Below the pieces are notes generated by a model. It saw nothing but the letters and a program-made list of their open reading frames with translations, was not told where the DNA came from and did not search any database. A stretch of DNA of 64,000 bases from Sinorhizobium fredii (GTDB lineage: Bacteria; Pseudomonadota; Alphaproteobacteria; Rhizobiales; Rhizobiaceae): assembly GCF_002944405.1 (NCBI RefSeq), contig NZ_CP024310.1:62001-126000 (forward strand), in the 5' to 3' direction. A program made the translations under genes and the position numbers. Below, piece by piece: positions 8,505-16,556 of this stretch. Positions within the stretch are counted from its first letter, which is position 1. Each line of letters starts with the position of its first letter.

Positions 8505-9326
8505 CTATTTGATTGAGCCCAGCATGCCCTGGACGAACTGGCGTTGCATGAAGAAGAAGACGGCGAGGGTGGGTAGCGTCGCAAGAATCGTGCCGACCAT
8601 GACTACGCCGTAGTCGGGGTAATAGGCGGAGGCGAGCGACGAGATCACCAGCGTGATTGTCTTCGTCTCGTTCGACTGCAGGACGATCAGCGGCCAGAGA
8701 TAGTTGTTCCAGGCGGTCATGAAGACGATGATGAAGGCGGCCGCATAGGTCGAGCGCATCACCGGCACATAGATATAGAAGAAGATCTGCCATTCCTTCA
8801 GGCCGTCGACTTTCGCCGCGTCGCGCAGCTCCGAGGGGAAGGCCTTGGTGCTCTGACGGAAATAGAAGACGATGAAGGCCGAGCCGATCGTCGGCAGCAC
8901 GACGGCGATGTGGGTGTTGATGAGGCCCATCTTGCCCATCATGATGAAGAGCGGGATCATCAGCGCCGCAAACGGGATCATCAGCGTCAGCAGCATGGCC
9001 CGATAGAGGCGCTCGCGGTGACGCGAGCGGAAGATCTCGAAGCCGTAGCCGGCAAGCGACGAGACGGCCAGCGTGAGCACGGTCGCGAAGATGGTCACCT
9101 TCGCCGAATTCCAGAAGACCAGCGGCACGTTCACCAGGGTGAAGAAGTTGGCGATGTTGGTCGCCAGCGCCTCACCCGGCGCGAGCTTGCCCTTGATGAT
9201 GTCGATCGAGGAATTGGTGGCGCCGAGCGCCATCCAGATGAAGGGAAAGACGGAAAGGAAGGCCATCAGCCCGACGAAGCCATAGGTCAGGACGGCCGAG
9301 GCGATGTTGGCGGGACTCGCTCTCAT
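8505..9326 (-). CDS. lacG: Sugar ABC transporter permease, MalG type
   Basis: This 273-residue inner-membrane permease has about six predicted helices, beginning VLTYGFVGLMAFLSVFPFIWM. The EAA loop that docks the ATPase is seen around ELRDAAKVDGLKEWQIFFYI. It forms the second half of the channel with the MalF-type partner, whose stop it overlaps by four bases (ATGA at 9323-9326). The beta-galactosidase starts six bases after its stop. The tight spacing shows one transcript with the solute-binding protein and ATPase genes. The symbol follows the operon order known from S. meliloti. Confidence 0.85.
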   Translation of the reverse strand: MRASPANIASAVLTYGFVGLMAFLSVFPFIWMALGATNSSIDIIKGKLAPGEALATNIANFFTLVNVPLVFWNSAKVTIFATVLTLAVSSLAGYGFEIFRSRHRERLYRAMLLTLMIPFAALMIPLFIMMGKMGLINTHIAVVLPTIGSAFIVFYFRQSTKAFPSELRDAAKVDGLKEWQIFFYIYVPVMRSTYAAAFIIVFMTAWNNYLWPLIVLQSNETKTITLVISSLASAYYPDYGVVMVGTILATLPTLAVFFFMQRQFVQGMLGSIK

Positions 9327-10234
9327 TTGTCGCGCTCCCTTGCCAGGAAGAACTGCAGGAAGGCGAGGATGGCGACGAAAACGACGATGACGTAGGAAAC
9401 CGTCGCCGCATAGCCGAAATTCGGCATGAAGCGGAAGGTCAGGTTGTAGATGTAGAGCGACAGGGTAAGCGTCGCATTCGACGGGCCGCCCTTGCCTTCG
9501 GTGAGGTTATAGACCTCGTCGAAGAGCTGCAGCGTGCCGATCGTCGAGATCACCGTGGTGAACAGGATGACCGGCTTCAAGAGCGGGATGGTGATGTGGG
9601 TGAAACGCGCCCAGGCCGGAACGCCGTCGATGCGGGCGACCTCGTAGATCGACCTGTCGATGTTCTGCAGCGCCGCGAGATAGAAGATCATGTTGTAGCC
9701 GGTCCAGCGCCAGGTGATGGCAATGATGACGAGCGCCTTCGCCCAGAAGGGATGCGTCTGCCACGGAATGGGCGAGGCGATGATTCCAAGCGCCTGAAGC
9801 GTCGAATTGACGATGCCGTCGAGCGCGAACATGCCCTTGAAGAGCACCGCATAAGCGACCAGCGAGGTGACGCAGGGCAGGAAAATGGCGGTGCGGAAGA
9901 ACGCCCGGCCGACGAGCCGCGGATTGTTGAGGATCGACGCCAGGATCAGAGCGAGCATGATCATGATCGGCACCTGCACGATGAAATAGGTCATCGTGTT
10001 GGTCAGCGCCTTGATGAAGACCGGATCGTTCCACAGACGGATGATGTTGGCGAAGCCTGCGAACTTCATCATCATGCCGCGGCCGGCCTGGAAGGACATC
10101 CAGAGCGACCAGAAGATCGGATAGACCATGAACAGGCCGATCAGCCCGAGCGCCGGCGCGACGAAGAGCCAGCCATTGACGTCGTAATATCGGCCGATGC
10201 CGCCGCGGCGGGCGAGAGCCATCGTCAACCTCAT
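9323..10234 (-). CDS. lacF: Sugar ABC transporter permease, MalF type
   Basis: This 303-residue permease of the MalF/UgpA class starts with a cytoplasmic segment and a first helix WLFVAPALGLIGLFMVYPIF. It shows the EAA-type loop YEVARIDGVPAWARFTHITI before the last helices. It pairs with the overlapping MalG-type permease to form the import channel. The gap of 185 bases to the binding-protein gene upstream contains a strong hairpin (10357-10396), which may set different expression levels for the binding protein and the membrane parts. The lactose assignment is by neighbourhood. Confidence 0.85.
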   Translation of the reverse strand: MRLTMALARRGGIGRYYDVNGWLFVAPALGLIGLFMVYPIFWSLWMSFQAGRGMMMKFAGFANIIRLWNDPVFIKALTNTMTYFIVQVPIMIMLALILASILNNPRLVGRAFFRTAIFLPCVTSLVAYAVLFKGMFALDGIVNSTLQALGIIASPIPWQTHPFWAKALVIIAITWRWTGYNMIFYLAALQNIDRSIYEVARIDGVPAWARFTHITIPLLKPVILFTTVISTIGTLQLFDEVYNLTEGKGGPSNATLTLSLYIYNLTFRFMPNFGYAATVSYVIVVFVAILAFLQFFLARERDK

Positions 10235-10356
10235 GATTAACAGGGAATCACTGGCCGTGGCTTAAGCCGCCACGGCCTACTGTAGAGCGGCAGGCCCTGC
10301 ATGTTTCCTTCAATCGTGCCGATGTAAGGATAAAACATGAAGCAATTCAAAGAGCT

Positions 10357-10396
10357 ACAGCGTCCTTTGTGCGTCTGATAAGACGCACGGCGCTGT
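10357..10396. repeat. Palindromic intergenic element between lacE and lacF
   Basis: This is a nested hairpin. The inner stem GTGCGTC (10369-10375) pairs with GACGCAC (10382-10388) around a TGATAA loop, and the outer arms ACAGCG and CGCTGT close it. I recognise this motif as one of the common short intergenic palindromes of Sinorhizobium. It lies between the binding-protein gene and the first permease gene, a usual place for an mRNA-stabilising or attenuating stem-loop. There is no T-run, so it is not a plain terminator. Confidence 0.7.
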
Positions 10397-10419
10397 ATGC
10401 CCCCTGCTCGCTTTCCCGG

Positions 10420-11694
10420 CTACTGGATGTGCCCGGCGACTTCGGCGTCGATCGCCTTCAGTGCTTCGTCTACCGGCATGCCCTGGGTCAGCGCCGGCAG
10501 CTGCGCCGTGACGGCGAGATCCGCCTCGTTGGTGAAGACGCCGTAGTTCACCGACGGCACCTTGGCGAGCCAATCGGAAAAGTTCTGCCAGACCTTCTCG
10601 CCGCCGAAGAAGGGATCGGCCGCCTCGTAGGCCGGGCCGCTACGGGCTGCGAGCAGCGAGCCGACGGCGCCGCGGTCCTGGAGGATCTTCTGGTAGAAAT
10701 CGATGTCCTTGCCGTAGATTTCGTTGAGGAAATCGATCGCCTCGGCCTTTTCCGCGGAGCTTTCGAGCACGTACCAGCTCGATCCGCCGAGGTTCGAGGC
10801 ATGCGTCGCGCCCTCGATCGACAGGGCCGGGATCGGAGCGACGCCCCATTTGCCAGCCTGGTCCGGCTGCGCCTTGACAGTGCCGGTGATCCACACCCCG
10901 GTGACGACGGTGGCGACGTCGCCCGAGGTGAAGGTGCCGACCCAGTCGGACCAGCCGTTCGCCGGCTTGTAGATATTGGCCGACATGATCTTGCCGACCG
11001 TCTCGAGCGCCGCCTTAAGCGCCGCGTTGCCGGTGATGTTCGGCTTGCCTTCCTTGTCGAAATACCATTGGCCGGCCGATTGCGTGATGATCCGGACGAG
11101 ACCGGCATCGTTCGGGTCGAGACCCATCATCTTCTTGCCGGTCTTCGCCTCGATTTCCTTGCCGATCTCGATGAACCGATCCCAGGTGATGTTCTGCATA
11201 TCTTCCGGCTTGAAACCGGCCTGCTCGAGATAGTCCTTGCGGTAATAGAGGCCGGTGACGCCCGAATCGAAGGGCATGCCGTAGACCTGGCCGTCGACGG
11301 TCATCGCCTCCACCTTGTAGGGAGCGAAACCGGAATAGTCGACGGTGCCGGAGAGGGCCGCAAAGGCGCCGGGGAAGGATTGCAGGTATTTCTGCGCGCC
11401 GTAGTCCTCGATCAGCACAATGTCTGGCAAGGCGGCGGCGGTGCCGGAGGCAAGGCCGGTCTGTAGCTTCTGCTCGACGTCGGTCTTGGCGAAATCGACG
11501 ACGTTGAAGGTGACGTCCGGATGCGTCTTGGTATAGCGAGCGCCGGCTTCCTTCATGATCGCGACGTTGAAGTTCGGATCCCAGCACCAGATGGTGATTT
11601 CCTTCGCCTCGGCGGCGGTGACCGCGAGCAAGCTGGCGCTTGCGAGCGCAAGAGCGGCGATCCGCGACAGATGGCCGCGCGCGAAAATATCCAT
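10420..11694 (-). CDS. lacE: Periplasmic sugar-binding protein of the lac ABC importer
   Basis: This 424-residue family 1 extracellular solute-binding protein opens with a Sec signal peptide (basic start, hydrophobic core AALALASASLLAVTA, probable cut after AEA near residue 30). The mature protein begins KEITIWCWDPNFN, typical of this family. A strong ribosome site (GAGGGAGGAAATTC) precedes the ATG. It captures the sugar in the periplasm and delivers it to the LacFG channel. It is the first gene of the minus-strand operon lacEFGZK. A candidate promoter (11753-11781) and an operator-like palindrome (11789-11802) lie just upstream. Lactose as ligand is inferred from operon order. Confidence 0.85.
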   Translation of the reverse strand: MDIFARGHLSRIAALALASASLLAVTAAEAKEITIWCWDPNFNVAIMKEAGARYTKTHPDVTFNVVDFAKTDVEQKLQTGLASGTAAALPDIVLIEDYGAQKYLQSFPGAFAALSGTVDYSGFAPYKVEAMTVDGQVYGMPFDSGVTGLYYRKDYLEQAGFKPEDMQNITWDRFIEIGKEIEAKTGKKMMGLDPNDAGLVRIITQSAGQWYFDKEGKPNITGNAALKAALETVGKIMSANIYKPANGWSDWVGTFTSGDVATVVTGVWITGTVKAQPDQAGKWGVAPIPALSIEGATHASNLGGSSWYVLESSAEKAEAIDFLNEIYGKDIDFYQKILQDRGAVGSLLAARSGPAYEAADPFFGGEKVWQNFSDWLAKVPSVNYGVFTNEADLAVTAQLPALTQGMPVDEALKAIDAEVAGHIQ

Positions 11695-11752
11695 GAATTT
11701 CCTCCCTCAAGGTTCGTTCCCCGAGACAGTTCCTCCCTGTCTCCGGAGGCGG

Positions 11753-11781
11753 AGTATTTCCTAAAATCGAGAGCGATGCAA
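11753..11781 (-). promoter_or_regulatory. Candidate promoter of lacE
   Basis: On the minus strand, TTGCAT (11776-11781) and AATACT (11753-11758) stand 17 bases apart, about 60-85 bases before the lacE start. They resemble sigma-70 -35 and -10 boxes. The operator-like palindrome at 11789-11802 sits directly upstream of the -35. This is a pattern match by eye only. Confidence 0.4.
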
Positions 11782-11788
11782 GATTTTC

Positions 11789-11802
11789 AGTAAATATTTA
11801 CT
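11789..11802. promoter_or_regulatory. Operator-like palindrome upstream of lacE
   Basis: AGTAAATATTTACT is a perfect 14-base palindrome and stands out in an otherwise GC-rich region. LacI-family repressors bind symmetrical sites of this size. A very similar site, AGTAAAATTTTATC, lies upstream of the LacI-family gene lacR (13625-13638), which suggests that one regulator reads both. Confidence 0.5.
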
Positions 11803-11824
11803 TCGAAGATTTGAAGTGCCTAAG

Positions 11825-11856
11825 AGGTGCTTGTCTAAGACACCAAGGCAGCACCT
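11825..11856. promoter_or_regulatory. Inverted repeat upstream of vapBC
   Basis: AGGTGC (11825-11830) and GCACCT (11851-11856) form an inverted repeat that surrounds a smaller palindrome, TGTCTAAGACA (11832-11842). It lies 22 bases before the antitoxin start. VapB-type antitoxins usually repress their own operon by binding such repeats, so this is a plausible operator. Confidence 0.4.
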
Positions 11857-11877
11857 GCCATCTTGATGGGAGGTGCG

Positions 11878-12126
11878 ATGGCCGCTCCGCAGCTTTCGGT
11901 ACGCAGTGCAAAGGCGCGTGATCTGGCGCACCGCCTCGCACGCCGAGAAAACCGCTCGATCGCCGACATTGTCGAGCGTGCTCTCGAATTATATGAAATC
12001 AGAGAGGCGGGCCGAGAGCCTGCAGGTGCCTTCTATGCGCGCTTGTCCAAGAACTACGGTAGAGACCTCGACCTCGAGGCCGTGATCAAGGACGGGCGCA
12101 AGCCTCACACGGGTCTCGAGCTTTGA
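11878..12126 (+). CDS. vapB: VapB-type antitoxin
   Basis: This 82-residue protein has an N-terminal segment LSVRSAKARDLAHRLARREN that fits the antitoxin group formerly called rv0623-type, followed by a helical region and a Trp-free acidic tail that would wrap the toxin. The ATG at 11878 is preceded by GGGAGG at good spacing; two upstream starts in the same frame (TTG 11863, ATG 11866) are less likely. The next gene starts within its stop codon (TTGA overlap), the usual toxin-antitoxin arrangement. It should neutralise the VapC RNase and repress the operon through the upstream inverted repeat. Confidence 0.8.
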   Translation: MAAPQLSVRSAKARDLAHRLARRENRSIADIVERALELYEIREAGREPAGAFYARLSKNYGRDLDLEAVIKDGRKPHTGLEL

Positions 12127-12536
12127 TCCTCGTAGACACAAACGTCATCTCGGAAACGCTGCGCAAAACCCCCTCCGAGGCGGTGATCGCCTGGCTCGTC
12201 CGCTACGATGCGGAGTTGGCTCTCCCGACCGTGACGATCGCCGAAATCGCCTGCGGCATTCAAAAGATAATGCCGGATCAACGCGCTGAGCGCCTGCAGC
12301 AAGGCCTCGCCGACTGGCGGCAGCGCTTCGCCGACCGGATATTCGGCCTGACGGAGGAGGCGGCAATGGCCTACGGCGAGATCATGGGTACGGCGTCGAG
12401 GCAAGGTCGCGTTATGTCCGCGCCTGACGGGTTGATCGCCGCTATCGCCAGGGTGAATGGCGGCCGCTTGGTGACGCGCAATCTCGCGAATTTTGCGACG
12501 ACCGGACTGGATCTGATTTCCCCCTGGGACTTTTAG
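12123..12536 (+). CDS. vapC: VapC-type PIN-domain toxin (RNase)
   Basis: This 137-residue PIN-domain protein has the acidic residues expected of the active site: Asp and Asn in LVDTNVISE at the start, Glu in IAEIACGI, Asp in SAPDGLIAAIA and the terminal VTRNLANFATTGL. Such toxins cut tRNA or rRNA when the antitoxin is lost. It starts with TTG inside the antitoxin stop codon, so translation is coupled. Its stop overlaps the convergent lacR stop by four bases. The pair lies between lacR and the lac operon it probably controls. Confidence 0.85.
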   Translation: MILVDTNVISETLRKTPSEAVIAWLVRYDAELALPTVTIAEIACGIQKIMPDQRAERLQQGLADWRQRFADRIFGLTEEAAMAYGEIMGTASRQGRVMSAPDGLIAAIARVNGGRLVTRNLANFATTGLDLISPWDF

Positions 12537-13579
12537 AGCGCGCCGACCGCCATCCGGGCCTCGACCGGCGCCGGCGTGCTGCCGCGCCAGACGATCTCGG
12601 TGCCGAGGACCACCTTCTTGGCGACCTCACGTCCGGACAGCCGCTCGAGGAGCAGGTCGACGGCGGTTTCGCCGATCAGTTCGGCCGGAATCTTGACGGT
12701 GGTCAGCGGCGGCCCGAGGAACTGCGCCACCGGAATATCGTTGAAACTCGCGACCGCCACATCCTCGGGGATTCTCAGGCCCATCTCGTGAATGGCTCGG
12801 TAGGCGCCGAGCGCCATGTTGTCGTTGCAGGTGATCAGCACCTTCGGCGGGTTGGGGTTCGATAGCATCGCCCTGGCGAGCCCATAGCCGCTGTCGGGTG
12901 TCATCCGTTCGACGAGGCACAGATCCGGATCGTAGAGCCCGGCTTTGGTCATCCACTCGATATAGGTGCGGCAGCGACGCTCAGAATAAATGTTCTCAGG
13001 CTCGTGAAACGCGTCGATCCAGCCGATGAAACCGATCCGGCGATAGCCCATGGCGTGCACCGCGCCGAGCAGCCGGGTCATGGACATCGCGACGTCGCTC
13101 AGGACGCTGTCGTCGGTGTCGCCCGCCGGCGCGTAGTCGGCAAAGACGAGATGGCGGCTGTGGCGGCGCAGCCATTCGAGCGCCTCGCCATAGTAGTGGC
13201 CGACGGCAACAACGCCGGAGGCCGCCTCAAGGATCGCCGCTTCCGGAGGGCTTCCCGTGTGGACGATCTTGACGATCTCGCTTTTAAGGGCCTGGCAGCG
13301 GCTCTCGATGCCGAGCCGCACGCCGACATAATAGGGGTCGGCCAGTTCCTGGGCCGGTTCGAGGAAATGCACGAGCGCAATCTTCAACCCGACGCCGAAG
13401 CCTTGAGCGGCTGCCCGGCTGCGGTTGCGCGGCGTCGCATAGTTCAGCGCTTCGGCGGTTTCGATGATCGCCTGTCGTTTCCGGGTGGAGATCGACAAGG
13501 TCGGATCGTAGTTCAGGACCCGCGACACGGTCGCCGACGACACGCCAACGGCCGCCGCGATTTCCTTGATTGTCACCAT
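12533..13579 (-). CDS. lacR: LacI-family repressor, probably of the lac operon
   Basis: This 348-residue protein has an N-terminal HTH (VTIKEIAAAVGVSSATVSRV) and a sugar-binding sensor domain. The sensor resembles GalR/MsmR-type proteins, with LITCNDNMALGAYRAI and VAVASFNDIPVAQ. The gene lies just upstream of lacEFGZK on the same strand, with the vapBC pair between. Two AT-rich palindromes of matching pattern, one before this gene (13625-13638) and one before lacE (11789-11802), suggest that it controls both itself and the operon. The symbol follows S. meliloti gene order. Confidence 0.82.
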   Translation of the reverse strand: MVTIKEIAAAVGVSSATVSRVLNYDPTLSISTRKRQAIIETAEALNYATPRNRSRAAAQGFGVGLKIALVHFLEPAQELADPYYVGVRLGIESRCQALKSEIVKIVHTGSPPEAAILEAASGVVAVGHYYGEALEWLRRHSRHLVFADYAPAGDTDDSVLSDVAMSMTRLLGAVHAMGYRRIGFIGWIDAFHEPENIYSERRCRTYIEWMTKAGLYDPDLCLVERMTPDSGYGLARAMLSNPNPPKVLITCNDNMALGAYRAIHEMGLRIPEDVAVASFNDIPVAQFLGPPLTTVKIPAELIGETAVDLLLERLSGREVAKKVVLGTEIVWRGSTPAPVEARMAVGAL

Positions 13580-13624
13580 TCTATTACGTCCCGCCAGTCA
13601 GCCGCGTCTTTGCACATCTTGTTT

Positions 13625-13638
13625 AGTAAAATTTTATC
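13625..13638. promoter_or_regulatory. Operator-like site upstream of lacR
   Basis: AGTAAAATTTTATC contains the perfect palindrome TAAAATTTTA (13627-13636) and matches the palindrome before lacE at 10 of 14 positions. It lies about 46-59 bases before the lacR start and would fit autoregulation. Confidence 0.4.
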
Positions 13639-13647
13639 GCGGAGATT

Positions 13648-14583
13648 TCAATCGCAAGCAGCAGCGAGCGTCGTCACCTGCCCACTTGTCTTCTGGGTTT
13701 TGGCGGGCACGCTCGCATACATGCCGGTGGTGCGGAACTCGGTCGGGCTCGCGCCGAAGACGCGCCGGAAGACCTTGGCGAAGTAATTGGGGTCGTCGAA
13801 GCCGGAGAGGATGGCCACCTCCTTGACCGGCAGGTCGGCGGTCTTGGTCAGCAGCTTCACTGCCCTTTGCAGCCGCTTCTGCAGCACGAATTCGGCGGGC
13901 GGCATGCCTTCGCTTGCCGCGAAGACGCGCGAGAAATGGGCGCGGCTCAAGCCGGAGACGCGGGCGAGTTCCTCTACTGGCAGCGGCTTTTCGAGGTTCG
14001 CCATGATGTGATCGATGACGTGATGCATCGTCCGGTATTCCTCGCTGAAGACCGGATGCGAGCCGAACACGTCGTCATAGAGCGCCATTGCCGCCTCATA
14101 GGCGATCGCCGAGGCGCGGCCGGGTGTCTCGCCGCCGGTGATCAGGCGCAGGCTGCAGTCGGCGAGGTGCTCGATGGTCTCCGGCTGCAGCTTCAGGACC
14201 GGCCCGGTGACCGTTAGGATGGAACGATGGATGCGCAATGCCTCCTCGCCGTTCATCGAGATCCAGAAGAATTCCCAACGCCCCCCGTCCTCCAGCCAGT
14301 AGCGGTGATTGTGCGGCACCAGCAGGAGCAGCGTTTCGCCCTCCCGCACGCGATAGGTGCGGTTTTCGTAGCGCAAGTTTCCGGCGCCGCCGATCGTGTG
14401 CTGCAGCACCGTGAACGGCGTCTGGCCACGCTTTCGGCCATCCCAGTCGTAGCTGCCGTCGGTCCTGGTCTCGTAGCCGGTGCTCGTCGGCATGGTGTGC
14501 AGGCTCTGCCTTCCCCGCGGCAGCGAAACGGTCCGCATCACCGGCCCCCGGACGATCAACTGCTGCAGCACAGAATTACCCAT
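13648..14583 (-). CDS. agpT: AraC-family activator of alpha-galactoside genes
   Basis: This 311-residue regulator has an N-terminal cupin-like sensing domain (about residues 20-160) and two C-terminal AraC helix-turn-helix motifs. The first is around VEELARVSGLSRAHFSRVF and the second around VKEVAILSGFDDPNYFAKVF, followed by GASPTEFR. It is divergently placed from agaL1, with about 196 bases between. In S. meliloti an AraC-like activator (AgpT) is needed for induction of the agp genes by alpha-galactosides; the same position and family here support the name. Confidence 0.82.
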   Translation of the reverse strand: MGNSVLQQLIVRGPVMRTVSLPRGRQSLHTMPTSTGYETRTDGSYDWDGRKRGQTPFTVLQHTIGGAGNLRYENRTYRVREGETLLLLVPHNHRYWLEDGGRWEFFWISMNGEEALRIHRSILTVTGPVLKLQPETIEHLADCSLRLITGGETPGRASAIAYEAAMALYDDVFGSHPVFSEEYRTMHHVIDHIMANLEKPLPVEELARVSGLSRAHFSRVFAASEGMPPAEFVLQKRLQRAVKLLTKTADLPVKEVAILSGFDDPNYFAKVFRRVFGASPTEFRTTGMYASVPAKTQKTSGQVTTLAAACD

Positions 14584-14710
14584 GAAAGCACAATCCCTCT
14601 CTAGTCGCGCTTCGGATTATACACATAATGGCCACAGATCGCGCAAGACGCCAGGGCAACCGGCGTTCGAAGAAGGGTTTTCGGTGAGGACGGCCCGCTG
14701 ATCGCGGTTG

Positions 14711-14731
14711 AATCAATTCGATGAATTGATT
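14711..14731. promoter_or_regulatory. Inverted repeat upstream of agaL1
   Basis: AATCAATTC (14711-14719) and GAATTGATT (14723-14731) form a perfect 9-base inverted repeat around GAT, 49-69 bases before the agaL1 start. It is the most obvious symmetrical site in the agpT-agaL1 intergenic region. AraC-type activators more often use direct repeats, so the binder could be AgpT, a repressor or neither. Confidence 0.4.
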
Positions 14732-14779
14732 TTACCCTTATTGCGCGAAGATCGCCATTGCGAGGAGGCATAAACGAAA

Positions 14780-16252
14780 ATGGGCAGCTTCAAGATCGCC
14801 ATTATCGGAGCCGGCAGCGTCGGTTTCACCAAGAAGCTTTTCACCGACATCCTGTCCGTGCCGGAGCTCCGCGACGTCGAGTTCGCCTTGACGGATCTGA
14901 GCGAGCACAACCTCGGCATGATCAAGACGATCCTCGACCGGATCGTCGAAGCGAACCGACTGCCGACGAGGGTCACCGCAACCACCGATCGTCGCAAGGC
15001 GCTGGAAGGCGCCCGCTACATCATCAGCTGCGTCCGGGTCGGCGGGCTCGAGGCCTATGCGGACGATATCCGCATTCCTCTGAAATACGGCGTCGACCAA
15101 TGCGTCGGCGACACGATCTGTGCCGGCGGCATCCTCTACGGCCAGCGCAACATTCCGGTGATCCTCGACTTCTGCAAGGACATCCGCGAGGTGGCCGAGC
15201 CGGGCGCCAAGTTTCTGAACTATGCCAACCCGATGGCGATGAACACCTGGGCGGCGATCGAATACGGCAAGGTCGATACCGTCGGCCTCTGCCACGGCGT
15301 CCAGCACGGCGCCGAGCAGATTACCGAAATCCTCGGCGCCAAGGAGGGCGAACTCGACTATGTCTGCTCCGGCATCAATCACCAGACCTGGTTCATCGAC
15401 GTTCGTTTGAACGGCCGCAAGATCGGCAAGGACGAGCTCGTCGCCGCCTTCGAGGCGCATCCGGTCTTCTCCAAGCAGGAAAAGCTCAGGATCGACGTGT
15501 TGAAGCGCTTCGGCGTCTATTCGACGGAAAGCAACGGCCATCTCTCCGAATACCTGCCCTGGTACCGCAAGCGTCCGGACGAGATCACCAGATGGATCGA
15601 CATGTCGGACTGGATCCACGGCGAGACCGGCGGCTATCTTCGCTATTCGACCGAGACCCGCAACTGGTTCGAGACCGAATATCCCCGCTTCCTCGAGGAG
15701 GCAGGCAAGCCGCTCGATACGGTCAAGCGCTCGAACGAACATGCAAGCCATATCCTGGAAGCGCTCGAGACGGGTCGTGTCTATCGCGGCCATTTCAACG
15801 TCAAGAACAACGGCGTGATTACCAATCTGCCTGCCGATGCGATCATCGAATCTCCTGGCTTCGTCGATCGTTTCGGCATTAACATGGTGTCCGGCATCAC
15901 GCTGCCCGAGGCCTGTGCCGCCACCTGCATCTCGTCGATCAATGTCCAGCGCATGTCCGTCCATGCGGCGATCACCGGCGACATCGATCTTCTGAAGCTG
16001 GCGGTGCTGCACGACCCGCTGGTCGGCGCGATCTGCACGCCGGAGGAGGTCTGGCAGATGGTCGACGAAATGGTCGTCGCCCAGGCTGAGTGGCTGCCTC
16101 AATACGCCCATGCCGTCGAGGCGGCAAAGGATCGGCTTGCCCGGTCGACGGTGAAGACCCGCGAGTGGACGGGTGCCGCCCGGCGCGAGGTGCGCTCCAT
16201 CGAGGAAATCCGCGCCGAGAAGGAAGCCGCGAAGCTGCGCGCCGCCGGGTAG
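14780..16252 (+). CDS. agaL1: GH4 alpha-galactosidase
   Basis: This 490-residue cytoplasmic glycosidase of family GH4 uses NAD and a divalent metal in a redox-type mechanism. It shows the NAD motif IIGAGSVGFTKK (about residues 8-19), the substrate loop NYANPMAMNTWA (about 150), the metal-binding Cys in GLCHGVQHG and the metal-binding His in GINHQTW. A strong ribosome site (GAGGAGGCATAAACG) precedes the ATG. It is the first gene of the agp operon and hydrolyses imported melibiose or raffinose-type sugars. GH4 also includes alpha-glucosidases and glucuronidases; the operon context decides for galactoside. Confidence 0.85.
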   Translation: MGSFKIAIIGAGSVGFTKKLFTDILSVPELRDVEFALTDLSEHNLGMIKTILDRIVEANRLPTRVTATTDRRKALEGARYIISCVRVGGLEAYADDIRIPLKYGVDQCVGDTICAGGILYGQRNIPVILDFCKDIREVAEPGAKFLNYANPMAMNTWAAIEYGKVDTVGLCHGVQHGAEQITEILGAKEGELDYVCSGINHQTWFIDVRLNGRKIGKDELVAAFEAHPVFSKQEKLRIDVLKRFGVYSTESNGHLSEYLPWYRKRPDEITRWIDMSDWIHGETGGYLRYSTETRNWFETEYPRFLEEAGKPLDTVKRSNEHASHILEALETGRVYRGHFNVKNNGVITNLPADAIIESPGFVDRFGINMVSGITLPEACAATCISSINVQRMSVHAAITGDIDLLKLAVLHDPLVGAICTPEEVWQMVDEMVVAQAEWLPQYAHAVEAAKDRLARSTVKTREWTGAARREVRSIEEIRAEKEAAKLRAAG

Positions 16253-16302
16253 GCGTCGGAGACTTGAATGATGGTGACAGCGGCCATCTCTGGCTTGTGG
16301 AC

Positions 16303-16414
16303 GCCCCTCACCCTAACCCTCTCCTAGGCGAGGAGAGGGGGACCTGATCCGGCGCCGCGACTCTCCTTCGCCCCGCCTGCGGGGAGAAGGTGGCCGGCAG
16401 GCCGGATGAGGGGC
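16303..16414. repeat. RIME-like palindromic repeat between agaL1 and agpA
   Basis: The element is bounded by GCCCCTCA (16303-16310) and TGAGGGGC (16407-16414). Inside are the hairpin CCCTCTCC/GGAGAGGG and the imperfect palindrome CCTTCGCCCCGC/GCGGGGAGAAGG. The right part is a sequence I know as widely repeated between genes in Rhizobiaceae. It lies inside the agp operon and could act on mRNA processing between agaL1 and agpA. Confidence 0.7.
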
Positions 16415-16556
16415 GATCCCGGACCGAAACCGGTAACCAGCGGCCCTATTGAAATAACGCCCCGAGCACATCCGCGTGAGGAGACGCGGTGCACGTGGCC
16501 AAGGAGGAGCGCCACCCGTCCCGGCGTGGCGAACACAGGAGGGAGAACCTGAGGCA

